Of a stretch of 64,000 nt of DNA, positions 8,950-16,643 are shown in pieces. The stretch spans positions 131,351-195,350 of the forward strand of contig NZ_BRCF01000002.1 of NCBI RefSeq assembly GCF_023707985.1, read 5' to 3'. The stretch is from Sporosarcina sp. NCCP-2716. Lineage in GTDB: Bacteria; Bacillota; Bacilli; Bacillales_A; Planococcaceae. Under the pieces are notes generated by a model. The model was not told the origin of the DNA, made no database searches, and saw only the letters and a list, made by a program, of their open reading frames with translations. Every line of letters begins with the position of its first letter. Position 1 is the first letter of the stretch. The translations under genes were made by a program, and so were the position numbers.

Positions 8950-10308
8950 TTATGCCATTTCAATCATCACTGTGACATCTTTCAAATTCACCTCGTACTG
9001 TATACCCTCTGGTACTTGTACGCTAACACCAATAGTATGTTCACCAGCACTGGCAATCGAACCGGCATCCGCCGTCACGCTGACATCGGCGGCTGTCAAT
9101 GCATCGACAGCCTGGGCCTCGCCTGTCACGGTCAAGGTCGCCGTCCCGTCAGCAGGTCTCGTGATCTTGCCGCTGAATTGGGGATCCAGCCCTCTCAGGC
9201 CGATCGGGATACCGGTGAATTTTTTCGTTTTTTTTTGTGCAGCCGGCGGTTCAGGCGTATTGTCTGTATCGGTGCCCGCCGCAAGATCCGAGTTGTCGCC
9301 GTCCGTTTCAGGAACTTGCGCTTCGTCACCTGCAGCTTCGCCGTCCGGGTCGTCATCCGCTGCTTCGGATGATACTTTCACGTCCACGTTGACATTGACT
9401 TTGTCGGCAGACATCTTCGTGACGCCTTTCGGTTTCGCGATGTCCACCGACTGCTTGCCGTTCCCTGAAATCCCGCTGACATCGACAGTGGCGGTCACTT
9501 GTTCCACCGCATCGATGGTCTTACGGGGACCATACAAGGTGACGGTCTTCTCATCCGCCACGAGTGAATTCACAGTGACCCCGTCCTTCGGCTTGCCCGT
9601 CGGTTTCACGACAACGGGGACTTCTTTGTGATACGCTTCGACTTCCACTTTGACCGTCACTTCTTCCGGCTCGATCGCTACATTCAATTTGTTGAGATCC
9701 CGGTCGAGCACTCGTACGCGGCCCTTCTGTTCGAAGGATTTGCTGATCTCCTCTTCCCCTGTCACGGAGACTTTGACAAAACTGATCTCATCCACGACAC
9801 TTTTGGCGCCAGTCACTTCGATGACCGATGGATCCACTTCCATCTTGACGAGCGTGTAGTCTTCCGCCAGCATCTTATCGTTCATTTCCGCATCGACGCG
9901 GAAGGATTTCGTTACTTTTTCTTCGATGTTCACTTCGATGGTCGCTGGATCGAGCTTGACGTTGAGCTTATCGGAGATATTCTCGTGCTGGATCTGCACG
10001 GTATGTCTGCCCATCGGCATGCTCCGCAGATCGACTTTCAGTGCAAAGTCTTTCATGAGCTTCGTAGACTGGACGAGGTTCGAAGGTCCTTTGATGGACA
10101 TGTTGACGGTCTCCGGCACGCCTGTCACTACATAGTTCTCGTTGTCATAATACACTTCGACCGGCACGTCCATGATCGTATCGGCCGTGTCACCGGCATT
10201 TGCGCGCGATGTCTTTTCCAGATCAGCACGGACGGAAAAGAACAGGAACAGCGCAAGTGCCAGGGCTGTCATCCGTAAAAACCAGGGACTGTCCATGAAT
10301 TTATCCAT
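8950..10308 (-). CDS. cdaR: CdaR (YbbR), regulator of c-di-AMP cyclase
   Basis: 452-residue membrane-anchored extracytoplasmic protein. One transmembrane helix at about 10-27 follows a short cytoplasmic start; the rest is a series of YbbR repeats (recognisable starts such as VPVEVYYDNENY, KSFRVDAEMNDK, KEVPVVVKPTGK and FTGIPIGLRGL). The last repeat is separated from the others by an unusually acidic, Asp/Glu/Ala-rich linker at about 312-365. CdaR binds the membrane diadenylate cyclase CdaA and modulates it. The ATG overlaps the end of cdaA by 8 nt, indicating translational coupling. 39 nt separate it from glmM. Confidence 0.93.
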   Translation of the reverse strand: MDKFMDSPWFLRMTALALALFLFFSVRADLEKTSRANAGDTADTIMDVPVEVYYDNENYVVTGVPETVNMSIKGPSNLVQSTKLMKDFALKVDLRSMPMGRHTVQIQHENISDKLNVKLDPATIEVNIEEKVTKSFRVDAEMNDKMLAEDYTLVKMEVDPSVIEVTGAKSVVDEISFVKVSVTGEEEISKSFEQKGRVRVLDRDLNKLNVAIEPEEVTVKVEVEAYHKEVPVVVKPTGKPKDGVTVNSLVADEKTVTLYGPRKTIDAVEQVTATVDVSGISGNGKQSVDIAKPKGVTKMSADKVNVNVDVKVSSEAADDDPDGEAAGDEAQVPETDGDNSDLAAGTDTDNTPEPPAAQKKTKKFTGIPIGLRGLDPQFSGKITRPADGTATLTVTGEAQAVDALTAADVSVTADAGSIASAGEHTIGVSVQVPEGIQYEVNLKDVTVMIEMA

Positions 10309-11140
10309 TTTTCCGCTTCCCCCATTTCCAAATGGAGTTTACTGCACTGACAGCTGCCGTATCACCGAACCATGCCTGGCGGACGATGCGTTCGAATTCT
10401 TCCATCGATACGTTCCGGTTGATGTCCCCGTCGATGGTGACACTGACCGCGCCAGTCTCTTCGGAAACGACGATCGTGAAGGCATCTGTCACTTCACTGA
10501 TACCGAGCGCCGCCCTGTGCCGGGTCCCGAGTTCTTTGGAAATGAACGGGCTTTCCGACAGCGGCAAGTAGCAGGCGGCGGCCGCAATCTTGTTTTTCTG
10601 TACGATCACCGCTCCGTCATGCAGCGGTGTATTCGGGATGAAGATGTTGATCAGCAGTTCCGAGGATATGTACGAATTCATCGCAATCCCGGTCTCGATG
10701 TATTCACTGAGCCCCGTCTCTTTCTCCACGGTGATCAGTGCGCCGATCCGCCGTTTCGCCATGTAGCTCACCGACTTCGTGAAGGCCTCGATCAGCCGGT
10801 CACGCTCTTCTTCTTCCTGCATCTGCGTCCGGGCGAACAGGCGGCCCCGGCCCAGCTGTTCCAGTGCGCGGCGCAGTTCCGGCTGGAAGATGATGATGAT
10901 GGCGAGGAATCCCCACGTGAGCACCTGCTCCACCATCCACTTGAGCGTATCGAGACCGAGCAGATCCGTCAGAATCCGGACAATCAGGATTACGAAGATC
11001 CCTTTCAGCAGCTGGACTGCTTTTGTTCCTTTGATAATTGTTATGAGCTTGTAGACCACAAACCAGACGAGAAGCACATCCAAAATGGATTTCAATACTT
11101 CCACCGCGTTCATATTCGTAATCATTCCCCAATCCGGCAT
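10301..11140 (-). CDS. cdaA: Diadenylate cyclase CdaA (c-di-AMP synthase)
   Basis: 279-residue membrane enzyme that makes c-di-AMP from two ATP. Three hydrophobic helices fill about residues 12-88, a short coiled linker follows, and the DAC domain carries the DGA motif at 175-177 and RHR at 207-209, both intact. AGGGGAAGC precedes the ATG at 11140. First gene of the conserved cdaA-cdaR-glmM set that links c-di-AMP (potassium and osmotic control) to cell-wall precursor synthesis. A separate upstream terminator and an extended -10 sequence suggest its own transcript. Confidence 0.96.
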   Translation of the reverse strand: MPDWGMITNMNAVEVLKSILDVLLVWFVVYKLITIIKGTKAVQLLKGIFVILIVRILTDLLGLDTLKWMVEQVLTWGFLAIIIIFQPELRRALEQLGRGRLFARTQMQEEEERDRLIEAFTKSVSYMAKRRIGALITVEKETGLSEYIETGIAMNSYISSELLINIFIPNTPLHDGAVIVQKNKIAAAACYLPLSESPFISKELGTRHRAALGISEVTDAFTIVVSEETGAVSVTIDGDINRNVSMEEFERIVRQAWFGDTAAVSAVNSIWKWGKRKNG

Positions 11141-11182
11141 GCGCTTCCCCTACCTTTACAGACAAATTTCCAGTGTACCTTC

Positions 11183-11191
11183 AGTATACCA
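11183..11191 (-). promoter_or_regulatory. Candidate extended -10 promoter of cdaA
   Basis: Read leftward, TGGTATACT is an extended -10 element between the rsiW terminator and cdaA; no good -35 hexamer is visible. Confidence 0.45.
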
Positions 11192-11248
11192 TACAGCACT
11201 GGCCGTACAGTATTCAGACGGTGTGCGCGGCCGGGAAGTTGCGGATAC

Positions 11249-11274
11249 GAAAAGAGACGGGCTCGGCCCGTCTC
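11249..11274 (-). terminator. Terminator after rsiW
   Basis: GAGACGGGC/GCCCGTCTC 9-bp stem with a 3-nt loop, then TTTTC; its upstream arm overlaps the rsiW stop codon. Confidence 0.85.
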
Positions 11275-11911
11275 ATTCATCGATAGGTGGTTCCGTCTTC
11301 TCCGGTTTCAGGCCTTTGAAGGCGGTCTTGATCTTATACCAGAGCCAGTCGAACAGCTCATCGATCTCTTCGATATTGCCCGTGACGACCGCGGTGGACG
11401 CCATGTACTTCTCTCCGCGTATCACGGTGACATTCCCGTCGACTTCGCCTTCGATCCGCAAGTCGCCGTTTTTGACGACAAGGTCGCCCTTGACGACTTC
11501 ACCCGCCGGCACGACGACCGTATCCCCTTCGATGACGAGGTTCGGCTGCATCGTGACGGAGAATTGCTCGTTTGTATTATAGCTGGAGAAGAGGGCTGCG
11601 CTCATTAAAACGAGGAATAGCGCGGCTGCCGACAGCATCGGGTGCTGGCGCAGCCAGCGTTTCGCCCCTGTTTTCTTCCTGCGGCCCGTTTTCGGCAGGC
11701 TCGCCATGACACCGGCAGCGAACCCTTCCGGTGCTTCGAGCGGCTGTGCCAGGTTCAAGAAAGTGACCGTGCCGTTCAGCTCGTCGAAAAGCTGCCTGCA
11801 GTCCCCGCATGTCTTCAGATGATCCTGCAGCTCGCGCTCGTATTCCGGCGCAATCTCTCCATCCAGGTACTCGTGCATATACTGGACAACTTCAATCGGA
11901 CATTTAGTCAT
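11273..11911 (-). CDS. rsiW: Anti-sigma-W factor RsiW
   Basis: 212-residue single-pass membrane anti-sigma factor. The N-terminal zinc anti-sigma domain has H31, C35 and C38 (HLKTCGDC); a transmembrane helix lies at about 90-110; the extracytoplasmic part contains a short beta-rich stretch resembling a polymer-forming/bactofilin-like pattern (VIEGDTVVVPAGEVVKG). In B. subtilis RsiW is destroyed by PrsW and RasP proteolysis to free SigW under envelope stress. GGAGGGATTAGG precedes the ATG, 11 nt behind sigW, so the pair is one operon closed by a terminator. Confidence 0.92.
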   Translation of the reverse strand: MTKCPIEVVQYMHEYLDGEIAPEYERELQDHLKTCGDCRQLFDELNGTVTFLNLAQPLEAPEGFAAGVMASLPKTGRRKKTGAKRWLRQHPMLSAAALFLVLMSAALFSSYNTNEQFSVTMQPNLVIEGDTVVVPAGEVVKGDLVVKNGDLRIEGEVDGNVTVIRGEKYMASTAVVTGNIEEIDELFDWLWYKIKTAFKGLKPEKTEPPIDE

Positions 11912-11922
11912 CCTAATCCCTC

Positions 11923-12486
11923 CTACATTGTACCTATCTGTTTTCGTAAAGCGTCCCGCCCCCGGTGCACCCTCGTCTTGACAGTGCCGAGCGGCAGATC
12001 CAAGATATCCGCAATCTCCTGCAGCGGGAGTTCCTCCATGTAACGGAGCGTGATGACCGACCTGTATTTCTCCGGCAGCCGGCCGATTTCGTACTGGACC
12101 CGTTCCTGGGTCTCCATCCGTTCCACTTCGTCTTCCGGCAGTTCATCCGCCGCGGCGATCTGCGAATACATATCGAGCCCCTCTGTACCCGGGACTTGCG
12201 CATCCAGCGAGTAATCCGGTTTCTTCTTCCGGATCCTATCGATACAGAGATTCGTCGCAATCCGGAAAATCCACGTGGAGAACTTGCGTTTCTGATCGAA
12301 TGTGTGAAGGTTGGAATACGCACGGACAAATGCTTCCTGGGCAATGTCCTGTGCTTCTTCCCGGCTGCCGAGCATCCGATAGCAGACGTGGTACAAGCGA
12401 TGCTGAAACAGGAGTACAATCTCTTCAAAGGCGTCCTGGTTGCCTTGCAAAACTTCATTTATCCGTTTATTGATCAATTCATCCAA
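11923..12486 (-). CDS. sigW: ECF RNA polymerase sigma factor SigW
   Basis: 187-residue ECF sigma factor. Region 2 (DAFEEIVLLFQHRLYHVCYR and DIAQEAFVRAY) and region 4 (LPLQEIADILDLPLGTVKTR helix-turn-helix) are clear, joined by an acidic linker. The N-terminus aligns with B. subtilis SigW, supporting ATG 12486 even though the GGAGG upstream is rather far (14 nt). Directs genes for envelope stress and antimicrobial resistance. A sigma-W-type promoter lies just upstream, consistent with the known autoregulation. Partner rsiW is immediately downstream. Confidence 0.95.
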   Translation of the reverse strand: MDELINKRINEVLQGNQDAFEEIVLLFQHRLYHVCYRMLGSREEAQDIAQEAFVRAYSNLHTFDQKRKFSTWIFRIATNLCIDRIRKKKPDYSLDAQVPGTEGLDMYSQIAAADELPEDEVERMETQERVQYEIGRLPEKYRSVITLRYMEELPLQEIADILDLPLGTVKTRVHRGRDALRKQIGTM

Positions 12487-12527
12487 CGACTCTCATCCTC
12501 CGCTTCCACTGCGGCTGTCCCTTCCTC

Positions 12528-12554
12528 TACGGATGAAGGGGTCTACAGGTTTCA
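12528..12554 (-). promoter_or_regulatory. Sigma-W-type autoregulatory promoter of sigW
   Basis: Read leftward: TGAAAC at 12554-12549, 17-nt spacer, CGTA at 12531-12528. This fits the SigW consensus (TGAAAC, 16-17 nt, CGTA) and leaves a leader of about 35 nt before sigW. Confidence 0.85.
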
Positions 12555-12625
12555 TTCATTCCACATTTTATTTTACCAAATTCCCGGATATTTTTCTCTG
12601 TTTTTTCTAAAGCTTGACAACACAT

Positions 12626-12671
12626 AAAAAAGCTGCCCGTATGCGTCACTCTCGTGAAGCGTACGGGCAGC
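12626..12671 (-). terminator. Terminator after rocF
   Basis: GCTGCCCGTA/TACGGGCAGC 10-bp stem with a 20-nt loop; read leftward it ends in six T residues. Confidence 0.88.
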
Positions 12672-12697
12672 CGGTTATTCAGTTGTCCTGCAGCGGT

Positions 12698-13606
12698 TTA
12701 CAGCAGTTTTTCGCCGAACAGCGAACCGATCAGGCCGACTGCTACATCCGCAGTGGCATTTTTGTCGTCGAGGATCGGGTTGACTTCCACGAATTCAGCA
12801 GATGTCAGGAGACCTGTATCCTGGAGCATCTCCATTGCGAGATGACTTTCCCGGTAGCTGATTCCGCCTGGTACCGGCGTTCCAACGCCTGGTGTGTACA
12901 GCGGGTCAAGGCCGTCCAAGTCGAGTGACAGGTGAAGTCCGTCAATATTGCGTGATTTCAAATAGCTGATCGCTTCGTTCATGACAGCCGTCATGCCGTC
13001 ACGGTCGATTTCGTGCATGGTGAACACACGGATGCCCAATTCCTTGATCATTTCCCGTTCGCCCGGGTCCACGGACCGCGCGCCGATAATGACGACGTTT
13101 TCAGGCTTGATCTTCTGGCCATCTTTGTACAGGTTGACGAGACGCTCATGGCCGATTCCGAGGCTTGCAGCAAGCGGCATGCCGTGGATATTGCCGGATG
13201 GCGACGTGTCTCCTGTATTGATATCCGCGTGGGCATCATACCAGATGACACCGAGGTTGCTGTAATGGTCGGCAAGACCGGCAAGTGTGCCGATCGCCAT
13301 GCTGTGGTCGCCTCCGAACACAAGCGGGAACCGATCGGATTTCACGATTTCAGACACACGCTCTGCAAGTTCCGTGCAGGCTGCTGTCACTTCCTCCAAG
13401 TTCTTCAAACCGCTTGTCTCCTGTCCGACGCGCTCCCCTGCCGGAATGTTGACATCACCTGTATCCGTAACGCTGTGCCCGATCGCTTCCAGACGCTCCT
13501 TCGCTCCTGCATAACGGATGGCGCTCGGCCCCATATCTACGCCTCTGCGGCTTTGTCCGTAGTCCAGCGGTACACCAAGAAGTGAAATATTCATTTGTTC
13601 GTTCAT
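12698..13606 (-). CDS. rocF: Arginase
   Basis: 302-residue manganese enzyme hydrolysing arginine to ornithine and urea. All metal motifs are present: GGDHS, DAHADINT and SLDLDGLDP, with the active-site SGNIHGMPLA segment between. AGGGGGAACG precedes the ATG at 13606. It stands alone with its own promoter and terminator, between the sigW operon and the tRNA cluster, so it is monocistronic. An agmatinase is less likely given the arginase-type N-terminus (LLGVPLDYGQSRRGVDMGP). Confidence 0.95.
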   Translation of the reverse strand: MNEQMNISLLGVPLDYGQSRRGVDMGPSAIRYAGAKERLEAIGHSVTDTGDVNIPAGERVGQETSGLKNLEEVTAACTELAERVSEIVKSDRFPLVFGGDHSMAIGTLAGLADHYSNLGVIWYDAHADINTGDTSPSGNIHGMPLAASLGIGHERLVNLYKDGQKIKPENVVIIGARSVDPGEREMIKELGIRVFTMHEIDRDGMTAVMNEAISYLKSRNIDGLHLSLDLDGLDPLYTPGVGTPVPGGISYRESHLAMEMLQDTGLLTSAEFVEVNPILDDKNATADVAVGLIGSLFGEKLL

Positions 13607-13645
13607 TAATCGTTCCCCCTGAAGTTTACTTTGTGTGTCGTTTTT

Positions 13646-13674
13646 ATTGTAGCCGCTTCAGGCAAATGGCTCAA
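13646..13674 (-). promoter_or_regulatory. Sigma-A promoter of rocF
   Basis: Read leftward: TTGAGC, 17-nt spacer, TACAAT, located about 40 nt before the rocF start. Confidence 0.7.
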
Positions 13675-13714
13675 CCGCGCATTTTTTAGAATATTTATTC
13701 AGTGGAAGAAGTCA

Positions 13715-13747
13715 CAAAAAAACCCTTCCACGATCAGTGGAAAGGTT
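13715..13747 (-). terminator. Terminator of the tRNA operon
   Basis: AACC(T/C)TTCCAC pairs with GTGGAAGGGTT around GATCA; read leftward it ends in seven T residues directly after tRNA-Gln. Confidence 0.92.
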
Positions 13748-13759
13748 CACAAAGATTAG

Positions 13760-13831
13760 CTGGGGTAGCTGGATTCGAACCAACGAGTGACGGAGTCAAA
13801 GTCCGTTGCCTTACCGCTTGGCTATACCCCA
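13760..13831 (-). tRNA. tRNA-Gln (TTG anticodon)
   Basis: 72-nt cloverleaf: acceptor TGGGGTA/TACCCCA with G discriminator, T-arm GGTTCGAATCC and anticodon loop CTTTGAC giving TTG. CCA is not encoded (CTA follows), unlike the four upstream tRNAs. Last tRNA before the terminator. Confidence 0.95.
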
Positions 13832-13914
13832 ATAATGAAAAAAATCGGCTCATCACTGCGCCGTGTGGGTTCTCTTACAGAATACCCTGTTTCATCAAAG
13901 TTATTCAATTGAAA

Positions 13915-13999
13915 TGGTGGTGGGGGACGGATTCGAACCGCCGAACCCGGAGGGAGCGGATTTACAGTCCGCCGCGTTTAGCCACTTCGCTACCCCACC
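13915..13999 (-). tRNA. tRNA-Tyr (GTA anticodon)
   Basis: 85 nt including an encoded CCA. Acceptor GGTGGGG/CCCCACC with A discriminator; long variable arm as expected for tRNA-Tyr; anticodon loop CTGTAAA gives GTA. Confidence 0.95.
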
Positions 14000-14060
14000 A
14001 AAGAAAATCAGATAAGTGTGCATGGCAACAGCACTTATCAGTATGAAACTGGAACAAACA

Positions 14061-14135
14061 TGGTGACCCCTACGGGATTCGAACCCGTGTTACCGCCGTG
14101 AAAGGGCGGTGTCTTAACCGCTTGACCAAGGGGCC
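14061..14135 (-). tRNA. tRNA-Glu (TTC anticodon)
   Basis: 75 nt with encoded CCA. Acceptor GGCCCCT/AGGGGTC (one G-T pair), anticodon loop CTTTCAC giving TTC, T-arm GGGTTCGAATCCC. Confidence 0.95.
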
Positions 14136-14165
14136 GTCATTCTATGTATGACGGAAATCGAAAAC

Positions 14166-14241
14166 TGGAGCTTCCAACCGGATTCGAACCGGTGACCTCT
14201 TCCTTACCATGGAAGCACTCTACCTGCTGAGCTATGGAAGC
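14166..14241 (-). tRNA. tRNA-Thr (GGT anticodon)
   Basis: 76 nt with encoded CCA. Acceptor GCTTCCA/TGGAAGC with T discriminator as usual for Thr; anticodon loop ATGGTAA between CTTCC/GGAAG gives GGT. Confidence 0.95.
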
Positions 14242-14254
14242 AAGGACATGGAAA

Positions 14255-14329
14255 TGGCTCCGCAGGTAGGACTCGAACCTACGACCGATCGGTTAACAGC
14301 CGATTGCTCTACCACTGAGCTACTGCGGA
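14255..14329 (-). tRNA. tRNA-Asn (GTT anticodon)
   Basis: 75 nt with encoded CCA. Acceptor TCCGCAG/CTGCGGA with G discriminator; anticodon loop CTGTTAA gives GTT. First tRNA of the five-gene operon. Confidence 0.95.
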
Positions 14330-14361
14330 ATAGTGTTATATGATTTTCAAGGACAAGAAAA

Positions 14362-14389
14362 ATTATATCATATCCTTCTCGGAAAGCAA
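14362..14389 (-). promoter_or_regulatory. Promoter of the tRNA operon
   Basis: Read leftward: TTGCTT, 16-nt spacer, TATAAT preceded by TG (extended -10), about 30 nt upstream of tRNA-Asn. Confidence 0.75.
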
Positions 14390-14507
14390 GCATCTATTGA
14401 AAAACCTGCTGCCCGGCTGAGGACTTTTACATAATAGCACGGCGCCGCATAATGGTCAAGACCTTCTCATAAAGTACAGTAGTATCTCCAGATGAAAGGG
14501 GCCCGCC

Positions 14508-15170
14508 GTGCTGAAGAAAGTAATTTTCACCCTAGCGCTTTGCGCGCTGCTGTTCGCTCTATTGCCCGCCACTATTACCGCGCCGAAGATTCTTCAGGTG
14601 TTCCACGTCGTGAAGGAACCGGACGTCATCACAAGGGGGACCCAAGGATCCGCACTGACCATTGACCTGTCGTTCGGGGATGAACCCGTCGAAGAATGGC
14701 TCGCCCGTCTGGAGGCCCCCTACCCGCTGCTGATGATCGATCCGTCATGGGCGGAACGGTTCCCGGACTCGGCCCGTCTCATCGTAAAGAAAAACATCCC
14801 TGTCGCCCTCCTCGGAAGTGCCGGCGCCTCCTATGAAGAAGACCCTGCGCTTCTCGGCCGCGAAATTGCGGAATTTGCTGCGCTGTTCGATAAGAAGCCG
14901 CTCTGGTTCCGCACGAAGGACGAGCACTTCCCGGACTCACTCTGCAGCTCCTTGTGGAAGGAAGAGGTCAATGCCCTCGGATCCACCGTCCGCTGGAAGG
15001 GCGGCAAGCTCCCCGCACAGCAGAAAGGGGAGATCGTAGCCGTCCCGCTCGACGACAGCCAGCACGTATCGGTCAAGGAATTGGATGAGCTGCTGGCAAG
15101 CCGTACTTTCCAATCCGTCGAAGACGTCCTATTCGCCACGACAGTCAAAACGAGAAAGATCCCCGAATAG
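14508..15170 (+). CDS. Degenerate PdaB-like (NodB-fold) protein, probably inactive
   Basis: 220-residue protein with an N-terminal membrane/signal helix (about 4-24). It occupies the place of pdaB (ybaN) next to kbaA and keeps family echoes: SALTIDLSFGD for the catalytic (A)LTFDxSWGD strand and PSWAERFPDSARLIVKKN for the WAERHPDVVKKIVDEG helix. The metal-binding HxxxH that should follow is replaced (ALLGSAGAS), and the RPP active-site motif is also gone (LWFRTKDE). It therefore looks like a catalytically dead polysaccharide-deacetylase relative, perhaps structural or decaying. GTG start with AAAGGGG 6 nt upstream; frame intact. Assignment rests on synteny and these motifs. Confidence 0.7.
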   Translation: MLKKVIFTLALCALLFALLPATITAPKILQVFHVVKEPDVITRGTQGSALTIDLSFGDEPVEEWLARLEAPYPLLMIDPSWAERFPDSARLIVKKNIPVALLGSAGASYEEDPALLGREIAEFAALFDKKPLWFRTKDEHFPDSLCSSLWKEEVNALGSTVRWKGGKLPAQQKGEIVAVPLDDSQHVSVKELDELLASRTFQSVEDVLFATTVKTRKIPE

Positions 15171-15171
15171 G

Positions 15172-15207
15172 AAAAACGCACAGCCGGCTTCCGGCATGTG
15201 CGCTTTT
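15172..15207. terminator. Bidirectional terminator between pdaB-like gene and kbaA
   Basis: AAAA-CGCACA ... TGTGCG-C-TTTT with inner GCCGG/CCGGC: the hairpin has A and T runs on either side, so it can serve the two convergent genes. Confidence 0.85.
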
Positions 15208-15209
15208 CG

Positions 15210-15887
15210 TCATTTCACGTTTGCGGCTTTCTGTTTTCTCCGTTCCGCTTTCCGTGCGTCGAGTCTCGCTTTGTCCTCATCGGATTTGCGGTTGTACTTC
15301 GGCAGCGCCAAAAGCTGATAGGCGTTCACGGCGATGAGCGGGAACAGCATGATCGTCACCCACGTATCGACTTCGCCGCTGCGGACCATCAGTGCCGGCA
15401 GCCACTCGAGTGTCGTAATGACAATCATGAAGAACAGGGCGGAGATCAGAATGTGCTTCTTCGTCCATTGTGCCTTGAACCAGGCAGTGACAGCAGCGGT
15501 CCCGACCAGTATGGCAAGCAGCACCATATACAGGACAGTCCGGCCGGTATCGCCTGAAGTGAGGCGGAAGCGGAAGAAGACCAGGTCAAAAAGGACGACA
15601 ACGATCAGCAGCACCTGCACCCAGTTCCACAGCGTCAGCGTCCTGAACAGGTTCACACCGAACTGGTGGATCGTCAAATATGCGAAGAACCCCATCTGGG
15701 CGATAACACTCATCGTGAAGCCTAAAAAGATCATCCACAGCAGCGCGCCGATGAATTGAAAAATCTCACCTGAGGACAAGTAGGAAGAAAAGAACTCCCA
15801 GCGGACGATCAGCCCGACAAGCCCTGTGATCCCGCCGCCGAGCAGCAAAGCACGTATAAAGAATTTCATCCAATTTCGTATAGTCAC
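15210..15887 (-). CDS. kbaA: KbaA, KinB signalling pathway activation protein
   Basis: 225-residue integral membrane protein with about six hydrophobic helices between residues 10 and 195 and a basic cytoplasmic tail (ARLDARKAERRKQKAANVK). Sequence and position next to gerD, salA and cwlD match KbaA, which in B. subtilis promotes KinB-dependent entry into the sporulation phosphorelay. GTG start at 15887, with CGGAGGAACG upstream. Monocistronic and convergent with the pdaB-like gene; divergent from gerD. Confidence 0.88.
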   Translation of the reverse strand: MTIRNWMKFFIRALLLGGGITGLVGLIVRWEFFSSYLSSGEIFQFIGALLWMIFLGFTMSVIAQMGFFAYLTIHQFGVNLFRTLTLWNWVQVLLIVVVLFDLVFFRFRLTSGDTGRTVLYMVLLAILVGTAAVTAWFKAQWTKKHILISALFFMIVITTLEWLPALMVRSGEVDTWVTIMLFPLIAVNAYQLLALPKYNRKSDEDKARLDARKAERRKQKAANVK

Positions 15888-16026
15888 AACAGCGTTCCTC
15901 CGTTTTTCTTACTGCTTCCAGTGTAACAGCGATGTGCGGAAAAATCCATGTCATGTGACCGTCTTTGCATAATCCCGCGAAAGATGTGAACAATAATCGA
16001 AAAGCCTGCGGAGGGATACTGAACCT

Positions 16027-16626
16027 ATGAAAAAGTTTGCGCCGCTCCTGATCCTGTCCCTGCTCTTCCTGTCAGCCTGCACGAGCCCGGCGAGCACTTC
16101 CCCCTCTTATGACGACACAAAAAAAATGATGACGGACGCCATCCAGACCGAAGAAGGGAAAAAGGCGATCCGCCAGCTGCTGTCGGAAGAGGAATTCAGG
16201 AAACAGCTGGTGCTCGAACAGCCGGAGATCACATCCGCCATCGAGTCCACCCTGCTGTCGAAAGAAGGGGAAGAGTTCTGGAAAGATACATTCAACGATC
16301 CGAAATTCCAGAAGACGATCGCCAAAAGCATGAAAGACCAGCAGCAGGAAATCATGAAGTCACTCATGAACGACGCCTCCTTCCAGAAAGAGATGGAAGA
16401 GTTCTTCGGGACGCCGGACATGCAGAAACAGCTGGAGAACATCCTGCACTCCGGCTCATTGAAAAAGGAATTCCAGAAAGCGATCGAAGAGACGATCAGC
16501 AGCCCGCTCCTCCAGGCAAAATGGCAGGAGCTGATCCTCCAGGCCGGGGAAGTGAAGCCGGTGGAGAAAAAAGACAAGGAGAAAGAGAAGAAGAAGGAAG
16601 ACAAAGGGGAAAGCGGAGGGGAATGA
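16027..16626 (+). CDS. gerD: Spore germination lipoprotein GerD
   Basis: 199-residue lipoprotein. Signal peptide with lipobox LSAC and modified Cys18, then a helical domain (about 30-160) typical of GerD, ending in a highly charged Lys/Glu tail. GerD sits in the spore inner membrane and organises nutrient germinant receptors. CGGAGGGATACTGAACCT precedes the ATG. Expected sigma-G control is not clearly visible: GCATA and CAATAAT-like boxes at about 15967-15998 match only partly. Ends in a strong terminator facing salA. Confidence 0.92.
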   Translation: MKKFAPLLILSLLFLSACTSPASTSPSYDDTKKMMTDAIQTEEGKKAIRQLLSEEEFRKQLVLEQPEITSAIESTLLSKEGEEFWKDTFNDPKFQKTIAKSMKDQQQEIMKSLMNDASFQKEMEEFFGTPDMQKQLENILHSGSLKKEFQKAIEETISSPLLQAKWQELILQAGEVKPVEKKDKEKEKKKEDKGESGGE

Positions 16627-16643
16627 TTCCCCTCCGCTTTTTG
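16610..16643 (+). terminator. Terminator after gerD
   Basis: AAGCGGAGGGG/CCCCTCCGCTT stem with AATGATT loop and TTTTT tail; the A-rich other side may also serve salA. Confidence 0.85.

Noticed and set aside
12486-12515. Eight-codon upstream reading frame overlapping the sigW start
   Set aside because: Its ATG directly abuts the GGAGG, leaving no spacing for initiation.
14508-15170. Active polysaccharide deacetylase PdaB
   Set aside because: Metal-binding histidines and the RPP motif are missing, so only a degenerate relative is called.
15960-16005. Sigma-G promoter of gerD
   Set aside because: GCATA and CAATAAT boxes match the consensus too weakly and at poor spacing to call.
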